Counted from the first letter of the stretch, positions 1 through 10,345 are shown. The stretch is 64,000 bases of DNA from Histomonas meleagridis (GCA_020186115.1 WSYJ01000005.1:248001-312000); one strand, 5' to 3'. Notes: generated from the sequence alone by a model not told the origin. A program made the numbers and translations.

Positions 1-1620
1 AGTTTTAAACAAAACAAATAAATATCTTTAGCATTAATATCAATTCCTTCTTGTTCAAGAAGTAATTTAACTATTTCTATATTACCATTTTGAGATGCTT
101 CCAATAGTGCTGTATAAAATATTTAAAACAATTTCCAAATTTTATTTTGAAATATAAAATTCTTAAACTAAATTTTAAACATAACAAATAAATATCTTTA
201 GAATTAATATCAATTCCTTCTTGTTCAAAAAGTAATTTAAATAATTCTATATTTCCATTAGAAGATGAAATTATAAGTGCTGTTCTAAATAATTTAAATA
301 ATTTCCAAATATTATTTTGAAATCCAAAATTGTTTAAATAAATTTTAAATAAAATAAATGTATATTTTTGGCATTAATATCAATTTCTTTTTGTTCAAGA
401 AGTAATTTAACTATTTCTGCATGACCATTATATGTTGCCCAAATGAGTGATGTTTTAAATATTTTAAATAATTTCCAAATATTATTTTTAAATATCAAAT
501 TATTAAAATAAATATCAAATAAAACAAATAAATATCTTTAGCATTAATATCAATTCCTTCTTGTTCAAGAAGTAATTTAACCATTTTTAAGTGACAATGT
601 ATGGTTGCACATATAAGTGCTGTTTTAAATATCTATAATATTTCCCATGTATAATTATGGAATATCATAAAATTATTAAAATATATATTAAACAAAGCAA
701 ACAAATATCTTTGGCATTAATATCAATTTCTTCTTGTTCAAGAAGAAAATTAACAAGATCAATATGACCATATTTACATGCAGTAATAAATGTTTTAAAT
801 ATTTTGAATAAACTTCAAATATTACAATTAAATTACAAATTAATAAAATGTGTTATATGTAATACAAATAAAAATCTTTATCATTATCATAATTTCCTTT
901 CAGTTCAAGAAGTAATTTTACAACTTCAATATGACCAAATTCGGAAGCTAAAACAAGTTCACGAAATATTATAAACTATTTTGAAATTGTAATTTAAAAC
1001 ATAAAATTATTAAAATAAACTTCAAACAAAACAAATCAACATCTTTTGTATTAATAAGTCCTTCTTTACCAAGAAGTAATTTCATGATTTCAATATCCCC
1101 ATTTTTAGATGCAAAAACAAGTGGAGTATTGAAAATATTATAATATTATAAAATATTTTAAATAATTTCCAAATACTATTTGCAAACAAAAAGTTACTCA
1201 AGCAAATCCTAAATATATTTAATAAATATCTTTGGCATTTACATCAATTTCTTTTTGTTCAAGAAGCAATTTAACAATTTCAATGTAACCATTTTTAGAT
1301 GCATAAAGAAGTGCCGTGTTAAATATTTTAAATAATTTTCAAATATATTTTTATATCATCATATTAATAAAACAATCATTAAATAAAACAAATAGGTATC
1401 TTTAGCATTTAAATCAATTCCTTTTTGTTCAAGTAGTAATTTAACAATTTCTGTATTACCATTCGTAGATGCAAAAATAAGAGGAGTTTTATAATAAACA
1501 TAGAAAGTCCATATTTTGTATTGAAACATTAAAACTTCAAAAAAAACATTAATAAAACAAATTAAATAAATTTTACATTTACATTGATATTAAATTTATA
1601 ATTCTCAAGAAAGAATTTAA
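1..1620 (-). repeat. Ankyrin module array 1 (downstream of the DUF3447 gene at 1639-2922)
   Basis: About ten modules on the minus strand, continuing past the left edge of the window. Each encodes one ankyrin repeat of the type x-T-A/P-L...A-S...G...E-I-V-K-L-L-L-E, followed by an AT-rich spacer. Conserved landmarks repeat at about 42, 212, 382, 552, 725, 892, 1055, 1246 and 1416, so most periods are 170 bp with a few of 163-191. This array is the most diverged of the three: some modules read NTPL or KTPL instead of NTAL. Spacers 964-1043, 1321-1400, 1491-1570 and 1667-1746 are each exactly 80 nt from the codon after the N-A/T-K triplet to the codon before T-A-L. The frame is broken at every spacer. 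Either the modules are exons of the upstream gene or they are silent copies. Confidence 0.85.
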
Positions 1621-1638
1621 GAATTTCAATATTATTAT

Positions 1639-2922
1639 TCAAAGATACTGTAATAATTGGTTCTTCAAAACATATAAAATAATTCCAAATAATATAAAGA
1701 TAAATATTTTGAATGAAATAAACAGTAAAAAAATGATATAAATATTTTTGGTATTAACATCAAATTTCTTTTCTTTAATAATATATTTAACAAGTTCAAT
1801 GTTTTCTGAGATTATGGAACAATATAAAATATTTGTTGGAATTCGATCATATCCTTCAAGAAAATGTTTTACTAAATAAATATTTCCAATTTTCGCTGAT
1901 TCATTAACAAGAACATCATTTGTTTTCATCCCTTCTTCTTCTAAAAATGATAAAAGTTCATAATTAAAAAAGATTATACATTTCCTTCCTATAGCTGCTA
2001 AATCTTTAAATTGATATATCTTTTTATCATACATATATTTAAAGATATCATTTCGATGATATTCAATTGCTATTTCATATGTATCTCTAAAATCAGTATG
2101 ATTTTGTTCACATAAATGAATAATTTCAAGATTAGCACCTGCAATAGCATATTTACCTGTTTTATTAACATTCGCTCCGTTTAATAATAAAAATCTAAAA
2201 CAATTAATTGATCCAAAAAATGCTGCATAATCAATTAATGAAACATTTTCTTCATTAATAAATGAATATCGCTCATAAAGTGATGGCTCAATTTTTTGAT
2301 TAAAGTCAAAATCATTTTGTACTGTCATTTCTTGAAGTTTTTCGATTTCATCATTTCGAATTATTTTTGAGATTTCATTTGGATTAACTCCTTCTTTAAC
2401 ATATTTTTTATGAAGTTCACAATTGTTATTTGATAGTTTTTCTTTGTGTTTAGTAAAATAATTTTTAAAATTATTAAAATTCATTGAAATAATTTCATCT
2501 TTTGAAAAATAATGTGCAAAATAATATGTTGGTTGAGATTTTACAAAACTTGGATCAACTAAACCTTGTTCTATCATTTTTTCTATAATATAATATGATT
2601 CTTGTGGTCTATATGAGAAATTTAACATTGAAAATAATTTATTCTTCGTATATTTGATTTTAATGTGTTCTTCATTTTTTTCTTGAAGCATTTTTAAAAA
2701 TTGTATAACAAAATCAAAATCACCTTTTTGTGATACAATTGAAGAAAATATTAATTGAGAAATAATATGGAAAAATGAATGTGGAAAATCAGTATCAAAA
2801 ATATCCATAACTTTTTTAACAGATTCATTAATGTTTTTTGTATTTAAATTATATACTATGGATTCCAGTCGATTAAGAAATAATAAATTCTTATTTATAT
2901 GTTGTAAACTTTTTGTTTCCAT
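1639..2922 (-). CDS. DUF3447 / ankyrin-repeat protein, locus 1
   Basis: The 427-residue frame has an N-terminal helical region. A DUF3447-type core follows (about residues 150-320), marked by ELHKKYVKEGVNPNEI, SLYERYSF, DYAAFFGS, LLLNGANV and EIIHLCEQNH. Degenerate ankyrin units come after it. DUF3447 proteins form very large families in trichomonads; their function is not established, and ankyrin repeats usually mediate protein binding. The frame runs unspliced into the first spacer (1667-1746), where it encodes a strongly hydrophobic tail, then stops in the next module. If the spacer were removed the protein would continue into array 1. The gene is divergent from the small gene at 2975, leaving about 50 bp for both promoters. 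Family call sure; the C-terminus is uncertain. Confidence 0.85.
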   Translation of the reverse strand: METKSLQHINKNLLFLNRLESIVYNLNTKNINESVKKVMDIFDTDFPHSFFHIISQLIFSSIVSQKGDFDFVIQFLKMLQEKNEEHIKIKYTKNKLFSMLNFSYRPQESYYIIEKMIEQGLVDPSFVKSQPTYYFAHYFSKDEIISMNFNNFKNYFTKHKEKLSNNNCELHKKYVKEGVNPNEISKIIRNDEIEKLQEMTVQNDFDFNQKIEPSLYERYSFINEENVSLIDYAAFFGSINCFRFLLLNGANVNKTGKYAIAGANLEIIHLCEQNHTDFRDTYEIAIEYHRNDIFKYMYDKKIYQFKDLAAIGRKCIIFFNYELLSFLEEEGMKTNDVLVNESAKIGNIYLVKHFLEGYDRIPTNILYCSIISENIELVKYIIKEKKFDVNTKNIYIIFLLFISFKIFIFILFGIILYVLKNQLLQYL

Positions 2923-2974
2923 TGATCAATGAAGAAAAATTAATAACGTCATTTTTATCATAAATCTCAGAATT

Positions 2975-3361
2975 TTGAATTCAATGGATGAAAAAATTTT
3001 TTCTCTTGTTCAACTTGCTGAATTAATCCAATATAAAATTAATGATACTCAAGACCAAGATGAAAAAGATGCATTACAAAGAGATTTGAATATTATCATG
3101 AATGAAATAGGGAAAATAGTTTTTGAACTTCCATTAAATGAACCTATATTTCCAAAATATCACAAAGCTGAAGAACCTTCTGAAAGTCATCAAACAAATT
3201 CTTTTTCTAGTATTAAAGAGCCAACGACAAAAGAACAATCTTTTCTTAATTCATCATTTTTATCATCAGATCTTGGCGAACGGTTTGATGCTTTTCTTAG
3301 ATCCAAATCAGCGGATGCTAAGCCCAAAAGCCCAAATCCACATGCACAATCCAAAAAATAA
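2975..3361 (+). CDS. Small hypothetical protein, helical N-terminus
   Basis: The 128-residue protein is not recognised. Residues 1-50 are predicted helical and charged (IQYKIND, EKDALQRDLNIIMNEIG). The remainder is low-complexity, rich in Ser, Glu, Pro and Lys, and probably disordered. There are two possible starts, Met1 and Met4 (MDEK); either is possible. The stop lies in AAATAAAAC, giving the TAAA motif that many genes here share. It is divergent from the DUF3447 gene at 1639-2922. A shifted frame over the same interval lacks recognisable structure and is a shadow. Coding is supported by the uninterrupted frame, balanced composition and TAAA ending; there is no functional clue. Confidence 0.6.
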   Translation: MNSMDEKIFSLVQLAELIQYKINDTQDQDEKDALQRDLNIIMNEIGKIVFELPLNEPIFPKYHKAEEPSESHQTNSFSSIKEPTTKEQSFLNSSFLSSDLGERFDAFLRSKSADAKPKSPNPHAQSKK

Positions 3362-4459
3362 AACAATTAATCTCTACATTATTACATTTTATTTTCCATT
3401 TCTTTACCATGATCACTTATTAACTTTGCAATCTTAACTAAATTCTGTTTGTTCGCAATTTCCAAAGGTGTAGTTTTAAAAACGATGAATAAACTCCAAA
3501 AACATCATATGAATTTTATATTTAATTTTTGTAATAATTGATTCTTTCGTTAGTAGTAACTTGACAACTTCGATTAAATTCACTTCCACATATGTAAATG
3601 TGACCAATTAGTACAAAATTGATTCCATCATCATAACATAAATTTACTTCGATTCAATTATCATTTCGTAAAATTTGAATAATTTCCAAATTTTCTTCTT
3701 CTGTTAATGTCGACCATTATCAGTTGTTTCATCACATTCATTATTATTTAAACCTTTGTGTGCTAATAATAAAAATATCGAAACAATCCGTTCAGAAGTC
3801 AATTCTATATCTGCGCTTTATTTTAATGTAATAATCTTTCAAAAAAATAAAAAAAAAATTTACAGAAGGATTTTTAAATAGATCAAATATATAAAAAGTT
3901 TTTTAAGCAATTTGACGAAAGGCATTAATATGAATATTTTCATTAATAATTCATAAAACATAATTTTGTTTCGATAGTTAAATAGAAAATTTTTATTAGT
4001 ACAAAATGGTTATTTAATGGAACAAATTTGATATCAAATGAATTCATCAAGTTGAAAAACAAATTCAATATCTTATCAAAAAATGACACTCTTCACTAAA
4101 AAAAGCCGTTTATTTTTGTATCTGCAGAAGTAATAATATTTTTCATTAAAAATTGAGTAATTTCATTTATAATACATTTACATATTTGGCGTGGTGAAGC
4201 TTGTATCAAAGTTTAGTTAGATCTTGAGAATAATTTCATAATTTTGAAGAAAAAAAAAATCAAAATTTTGTATTAGGTAGAACTTGTATCTTAACTGAGA
4301 TATGCAAAGTTGGAGAGATTAAATCTGAACCTACTACGAGTTAGACACATAAATCATCATGATTTGTCACTTTTTAAGTTGGTGTTAAATTTCATCGGTT
4401 TTGACATTTTGACCTCATTAAAACTATAACCATTTTAGAACATCTTAATCCCATTTATA
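3362..4459 (-). pseudogene. Degenerate ankyrin/DUF3447 relic and intergenic DNA
   Basis: There is no intact frame. On the minus strand, fragments around 3440-3780 resemble the neighbouring family, for example EVVKLLLTKESI and FLLLAHKG, separated by stops and frameshifts. This suggests an old, decayed copy lying between the two divergent DUF3447 loci. The stretch 3850-4440 shows nothing recognisable apart from serving as upstream region for the gene at 4460. Confidence 0.35.
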
Positions 4460-5815
4460 ATGTCAAATTATATTTTAAATAATGAAGAAATTAAAAGTCA
4501 ATCTATCTACATCGAAATGCTTTCTAACCTTGAGCAAATCATTTTTGGTTTAACAAAAGAAAATTTTGATTTTTCCATTGATCAAACAAAGAAATTATTT
4601 GATTTAAATTATCCATATTCATTTAATTTAATTATTAGTGAATTAATTTATTCTGCATTCTATTCAAGAAAAGATATAAATGATTTGTATTTAAATTATT
4701 TAAAAACAATTCAGATAAAAGAAGAAGAAATTAATCAAAACACTCCTAAAATTGTTAAAATATTCTGTAATTATATAAGTAATATTAATACACAAGAATC
4801 ATATTATTTAATTTGTAAAATGATTGAACGAAATTTAATTGATTCAAATATTACTAAAAACATTTATACAAATTATTTTGCACATTATAAAACAGAAAGT
4901 AAAAACATAGTAAAATATGGTGATCCTTTTGAAAAAAATTTTAGAAAAAACTACGAAGAACTATCAAAGGATAATTGGGAACTTCATAAACAATATATTA
5001 AAGAAGGAGTTAATCGGAAAGAAATTGCACAAATAATTAGAAATGATGAAATCGAAAAACTTCAAGAAATATCATCACAAACAAATTTTGATTTTAACCA
5101 AACAATTGAACCATCACTTTATGAAAGATATTCATTTATTAATGAAGAAAATGTTACATTAATTGATTATGCAGCATTTTTTTCTTCAGTTAAATGTTTT
5201 AAATATTTACTTTTGAATGGTGCAAATGTAAAAAATACAGGTCAATATGCAGTTTCAGGTGGAAATGAAGAAATTATTCATTTATGTGAACAAAATCATT
5301 CATCTTTTGAAAATACTCTTGAAACAGCGATTATGTTCCATAAAAATAATATTTTTAAATACATTTATGAGAATAAAATTAAAGAAAAGCAAGATCAATA
5401 TTCATCTAGCTTTGGTTCATATCAGGATGATTTTTATGATGATTATAAAGAATCTGAAAACTCTTTCTTCGAAAATTTGGGAGTGAAATGCATTTTATAC
5501 AATAATTATGAAATTTTAATATTTTTACAAAAAGAAGGAATGCATATTAATAATGCAATTATTAATAAAACTGTAGAAATTGGAAATATATATCTTTTCA
5601 AACATTTCCTCAAAGACATTCAAATTCCAAATGATATTTTATCTTTCTCCTCAGTTTCAGGAAATATTGAACTAATTAAATTTATTTTGGGGCAAAAAGG
5701 ATTTAATGTTAATGTTAAAGATATTTATTTGTTTTATTTAAAATTTATTTTAATAATTTGGAAATTCAAAATAATATTTGGAAATTATTTAAATTATTTA
5801 GAACAGCACTTATGA
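4460..5815 (+). CDS. DUF3447 / ankyrin-repeat protein, locus 2
   Basis: The 451-residue frame has the same architecture as loci 1 and 3. A variable helical N-terminus (LEQIIFGLTKEN) leads into the DUF3447 core with WELHKQYIKEGVN, IRNDEIEKLQEI, SLYERYSFINEEN, DYAAFFSS, LLLNGANV and GNEEIIHLCEQNH. Degenerate ankyrin units and a last unit FNVNVKDI follow. An acidic/Tyr-rich insertion near residues 313-335 (QDDFYDDYKESE) is not seen in the two paralogues. The frame reads through spacer 5720-5799 as a hydrophobic stretch and stops in the first array module. Removal of 71 nt of the spacer would fuse it to array 2. Function unknown; protein-protein interaction is inferred from the ankyrin units. Confidence 0.85.
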   Translation: MSNYILNNEEIKSQSIYIEMLSNLEQIIFGLTKENFDFSIDQTKKLFDLNYPYSFNLIISELIYSAFYSRKDINDLYLNYLKTIQIKEEEINQNTPKIVKIFCNYISNINTQESYYLICKMIERNLIDSNITKNIYTNYFAHYKTESKNIVKYGDPFEKNFRKNYEELSKDNWELHKQYIKEGVNRKEIAQIIRNDEIEKLQEISSQTNFDFNQTIEPSLYERYSFINEENVTLIDYAAFFSSVKCFKYLLLNGANVKNTGQYAVSGGNEEIIHLCEQNHSSFENTLETAIMFHKNNIFKYIYENKIKEKQDQYSSSFGSYQDDFYDDYKESENSFFENLGVKCILYNNYEILIFLQKEGMHINNAIINKTVEIGNIYLFKHFLKDIQIPNDILSFSSVSGNIELIKFILGQKGFNVNVKDIYLFYLKFILIIWKFKIIFGNYLNYLEQHL

Positions 5816-8327
5816 TTGCTTCTGAAAAAGGTCATACAGAAATAGTTAAATTACTTCTTGAACAAGAAGGAATTGATATTAATGCTAAAGATATTTATTT
5901 GTTTTATTTAAAATTTATTATAATAATTTGGAAATTCAAAATAATATTTGAGAATTATTTAAATCATTTAATACAGCACTTATGTATGGATCTAGAAATG
6001 GTCATACAGAAATAGTTAAATTACTTCTTGAACAAGAAGGAATTGATATTAATAATAAAAAATATTTATTTGTTTTATTTGAAATTTATTATAATAATTT
6101 TATATTTCAAAATAATATTTGAGAATTATTTAAATTATTTAATACAGCACTTATGTTAGCATCTTGGAATGGTCATACAGAAATAGTTAAATTACTTCTT
6201 GAACAAGAAGGAATTGATATTAATGCAAAAAGGTACTTATTTGTATTATTTAATATTTATTTTAATAATATAGAATTTCAAAATAATATTTGGAAATTAT
6301 TAAAATTATTTAATACAGCACTTATGTTAGCATCTTGGAATGGTCATACAGAAATAGTTAAATTACTTCTTGAACAAGAAGGAATTGATATTAATGCTAA
6401 AAATATTCATTTGTTTTATTTAAAATTTGTTTTAATAATTTTATATATCAAAATAATATTTGGAAATTATTTAAATTATTTAGAACAGCACTTATTTTAG
6501 CATCTTTAAATGGTCATACAGAAATAGTTAAATTACTTCTTGAACAAGAAGGAATTGATATTAATGCAAAAGGTACTTATTTGTATTATTTAATATTTAT
6601 TTTAATAATATAGAATTTCAAAATAATATTTGGAAATTATTAAAATTATTTAATACAGCACTTATGTTAGCATCTTGGAATGGTCATACAGAAATAGTTA
6701 AATTACTTCTTGAACAAGAAGGAATTGATATTAATGTTAAAGATATTTATTTGTTTTATTTAAAATTTATTTTAATAATTTGGAAATTCAAAATAATATT
6801 TGGAAATTATTTAAATTATTTAGAACAGCACTTATGATTGCTTCTGAAAAAGGTCATACAGAAATAGTTAAATTACTTCTTGAACAAGAAGGAATTGATA
6901 TTAATGCTAAAGATATTTATTTGTTTTATTTAAAATTTATTTTAATAATTTGGAAATTCAAAATAATATTTGAGAATTATTTAAATCATTTAATACAGCA
7001 CTTATGTATGGATCTAGAAATGGTCATACAGAAATAGTTAAATTACTTCTTGAACAAGAAGGAATTGATATTAATAATAAAAATATTTATTTGTTTTATT
7101 TGAAATTTATTATAATAATTTTATATTTCAAAATAATATTTGAGAATTATTTAAATTATTTAATACAGCACTTATGTTAGCATCTTGGAATGGTCATACA
7201 GAAATAGTTAAATTACTTCTTGAACAAGAAGGAATTGATATTAATGCAAAAGGTACTTATTTGTATTATTTAATATTTATTTTAATAATATAGAATTTCA
7301 AAATAATATTTGGAAATTATTAAAATTATTTAATACAGCACTTATGTTAGCATCTTGGAATGGTCATACAGAAATAGTTAAATTACTTCTTGAACAAGAA
7401 GGAATTGATATTAATGTTAAAGATATTTATTTGTTTTATTTAAAATTTATTTTAATAATTTGGAAATTCAAAATAATATTTGGAAATTATTTAAATTATT
7501 TAGAACAGCACTTATGATTGCTTCTGAAAAAGGTCATACAGAAATAGTTAAATTACTTCTTGAACAAGAAGGAATTGATATTAATGCTAAAGATATTTAT
7601 TTGTTTTTATTTAAAATTTATTTTAATAATTTGGAAATTCAAAATAATATTTGAGAATTATTTAAATCATTTAATACAGCACTTATGTATGGATCTAGAA
7701 ATGGTCATACAGAAATAGTTAAATTACTTCTTGAACAAGAAGGAATTGATATTAATAATAAAAATATTTATTTGTTTTATTTGAAATTTATTATAATAAT
7801 TTTATATTTCAAAATAATATTTGAGAATTATTTAAATTATTTAATACAGCACTTATGTTAGCATCTTGGAATGGTCATACAGAAATAGTTAAATTACTTC
7901 TTGAACAAGAAGGAATTGATATTAATGCAAAAGGTACTTATTTGTATTATTTAATATTTATTTTAATAATATAGAATTTCAAAATAATATTTGGAAATTA
8001 TTAAAATTATTTAATACAGCACTTATGTTAGCATCTTGGAATGGTCATACAGAAATAGTTAAATTACTTCTTGAACAAGAAGGAATTGATATTAATGCTA
8101 AAAATATTTATTTGTATTATTTAATATTTATTTTAATAATATAGAATTTCAAAATAATATTTGGAAATTATTTAAATTATTTAATACAGCACTTATGATT
8201 GCTTCTGAAAAAGGTCATACAGAAATAGTTAAATTACTTCTTGAACAAGAAGGAATTGATATTAATGCTAAAGATATTTATTTGTTTTATTTAAAATTTA
8301 TTATAATAATTTGGAAATTCAAAATAA
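5800..8327 (+). repeat. Ankyrin module array 2 (15 modules, 170-bp period, higher-order structure)
   Basis: A landmark sequence (GTCATACAGAAATAG) recurs at 5831, 6001, 6172, 6343, 6513, 6683, 6853, 7023, 7193, 7363, 7533, 7704, 7874, 8044 and 8214, so the period is 170 or 171 bp. Each module encodes T-A-L-x-x-(A/G)-S-x-x-G-H-T-E-I-V-K-L-L-L-E-Q-E-G-I-D-I-N, then a spacer. Modules come in a fixed order of types (ASEK, GSRN, ASWN, ASWN), giving a 680-bp higher-order repeat visible at 6853-7532 and 7533-8213 and in part before. Three single-base homopolymer insertions explain the 171-bp periods, and at least one lies in the ankyrin part. The array stops abruptly at about 8327 against unrelated DNA. 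Confidence 0.92.
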
Positions 8328-9012
8328 CTAGAGCACAGGGAAAACCTTGTCTTTGCATGAAAAAGTTAGAATAAACTATTCTTTTATATTTTATGTTAAA
8401 AATGTGAAATTCAAAATATTCTATGAGTTGATTCAAAAATATTTTTTATTGATGAGGCAAAAAAACTCTCAATGTCCACTTTCTCCCGCAAAAAAACCAG
8501 ACGAACTAAAGCTATACCTTATCAATGTGAATATTTATTTATTAATTGGACAGAGTTTTTCCCGAGACTCTACATATTGCAATAGAAAAAATTGTGTAAG
8601 TTTGTCAGCAAATTGGGGTGGTTTGAGAATGAAACGACAAACGGCTGTTGCAAATCGATGGAGGAAAACCAAGTCAAACAAAAATATCAAGCTATATCAG
8701 AAGTGATAAAAGAAACAGCATCAATGAATGAATTGTATGGAACTACAATTGTTGGGATGCTTTCCATGCTTTTGTCACAACTTGAAGGCGAATGTCCTCA
8801 GATTGGACTTGAAAAAACGCCATTTTCAAAGAATTTGCAAAATTGTACATTTTAAGAATTAAATAAGTTAACAAAACATTTAATTTTGTTCGGGCTTTCT
8901 AATGTTAAATAAAAAATGTTTTCAAATTAATACTTTCACTATGCGCTAACATTAAATCCTTTTCGAGTGTCAACAGTACATGTTACGTATTGATAAGTTG
9001 ATTGTCCATACA
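8328..9012 (+). pseudogene. Unrecognised decayed coding fragment
   Basis: Two overlapping frames (8347-8706 and 8592-8855) look like parts of one gene broken by frameshifts. The second has a normal-looking composition and helical content (QAISEVIKETASMNELYG, VGMLSMLLSQLEGE). It is not recognised. It abuts the truncated end of array 2, so the junction at about 8327 may mark a rearrangement. The last 150 bp before 9012 show nothing else. Confidence 0.35.
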
Positions 9013-9073
9013 ATGGCCATTGTATTATCTTTAGCTGGTTCCATTTTTTTATTCAATTTTTGTTGACAACAGA

Positions 9074-10345
9074 ATGATTTTTTTTCTTTTCTACGAATTA
9101 ATCAATAAAATTGATAACAGATTTAGTTTAATACCTCCTCACCAATATACAGAAATTTCTGAAATCGGAGATTGGACTATGAAAGGGACTGCATTAAATA
9201 TGAAATCATTTATTCGCTTAACGAATGCAGTTACCCATAGTTTTGGAGGTGTTTGCCAAAGGACTCCAACAGGTTTTACAGAATGGCTTGTTGAAATTGA
9301 ATTTTCGTCTGTAGATGGAAATATGGGAAGCATAATTTCTTTCTTATTTTCAAAAGAATGCTGTCCAAACCTAGAAGATCCCTTTACAGGAATGGCAATT
9401 TGGATAAATACAACAGAAACAGATGAATCTAAATATTCTCCAATTTATTTTTCTAATAATCAAAACCAGATCATTAACAAGAAATTTGCCAAAATGATTG
9501 GAAAAGCCAATGTTGTTGATGAAAGCCAACCATGTATACTCACAATAACTCATAAAACAGGCGATATCACAATCGAATTCTCAAATTCTCAAAAATCTGA
9601 TCATTTTAAATACACAGAAAAAGCCAGTTCTCTTTTGAAAACAGGATATTTCTCGATTTATGCCGCCACAAATACTAAATGCGATGCAAATGATATTTTT
9701 TCAATCCGTACTCTTCCTCTATCTCCATATATTCCTGATCCAAATGCGCCAAATTACTCTTTGCTCAATAGAAAAATTATTCAGGATGATGTTTTAGCCC
9801 GCCGTTCTTTAAAAACTCAACGTCGATCCAAAATGATTCTAACAAATAAGTACACAACACAGGAAAAATCCAAAAACTTTCAACTTGACGGAATTGATGA
9901 ATTACTTAGTGATGCATTTGTTTTGTTACAAGAATCTTTAGGAAGAGGTGAAGAAACGGTTTCACTTGACGACTTGATGCGGTTTCTCTCTGAAAAAGTG
10001 GAGCTTACAACAACAAAAGCACTTAAAAAAGTTAATCTTGCTTCTGAGCGAATAGAATCTTTACACGATGATTTAAAGAGCATACTAGATGGATTAGAAA
10101 CAGATTTATTGGGGCTTAAGAGTGAGTCTAGAATTATAATGGATGCGATTGGTGAAGAAGCACTTAAAATCGCAAATAAGATAATATCTGAGCCAAAAAT
10201 GGACATAGAAAAGGCAATTACAAAAAACGTAGGATTGGGTCCAAGAAAGGCAATGATGATTGTGTGCATAATAGAGTTCGTTTGTTACATTATATTTTTT
10301 GTTATTCAGCATAGAAAGACACATGGATTCAAAAAGATAGACTAA
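9074..10345 (+). CDS. L-type lectin cargo receptor, ERGIC-53/VIP36-like
   Basis: The 423-residue frame has a leguminous-type lectin domain over about residues 15-220 (GDWTMKGTALN, GGVCQRTP, FTGMAIWINT, ATNTKCDANDIFSIR). A helical region with coiled-coil character follows (about 270-390). One C-terminal membrane segment (MMIVCIIEFVCYIIFFVIQ) is followed by a 12-residue cytosolic tail ending KKID, a dilysine COPI retrieval signal like that of ERGIC-53. The expected role is glycoprotein cargo transport between ER and Golgi. The listed start gives no clean signal peptide. A 17-residue signal-like peptide (MAIVLSLAGSIFLFNFC) begins at 9013 in another frame and stops at 9064, so a frameshift may separate signal from body. 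The stop lies in ACTAAAG (TAAA). Confidence 0.8.
   Translation: MIFFLFYELINKIDNRFSLIPPHQYTEISEIGDWTMKGTALNMKSFIRLTNAVTHSFGGVCQRTPTGFTEWLVEIEFSSVDGNMGSIISFLFSKECCPNLEDPFTGMAIWINTTETDESKYSPIYFSNNQNQIINKKFAKMIGKANVVDESQPCILTITHKTGDITIEFSNSQKSDHFKYTEKASSLLKTGYFSIYAATNTKCDANDIFSIRTLPLSPYIPDPNAPNYSLLNRKIIQDDVLARRSLKTQRRSKMILTNKYTTQEKSKNFQLDGIDELLSDAFVLLQESLGRGEETVSLDDLMRFLSEKVELTTTKALKKVNLASERIESLHDDLKSILDGLETDLLGLKSESRIIMDAIGEEALKIANKIISEPKMDIEKAITKNVGLGPRKAMMIVCIIEFVCYIIFFVIQHRKTHGFKKID

Noticed and set aside
1-1620. CRISPR-like array
   Set aside because: Repeats are 170 bp, encode ankyrin units and lie in a eukaryotic context; there are no short direct repeats with unique spacers.
5720-8327. 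Programmed -1 frameshift at T-TTA-AAA in the spacers
   Set aside because: The heptamer is in the right frame in some copies of array 2, and a -1 shift would join repeats. Other copies have TTTGAAA or TTTAATA, several exit frames contain TGA, and a dozen successive shifts would give almost no product.
8347-8855. Initiator-binding-protein-like gene
   Set aside because: Some helical content, but I could not match any motif with confidence, so it is left as an unrecognised fragment.
9062-9072. 11-nt GT..AG intron joining the signal peptide to the lectin
   Set aside because: Too short, and its removal does not give the right frame.
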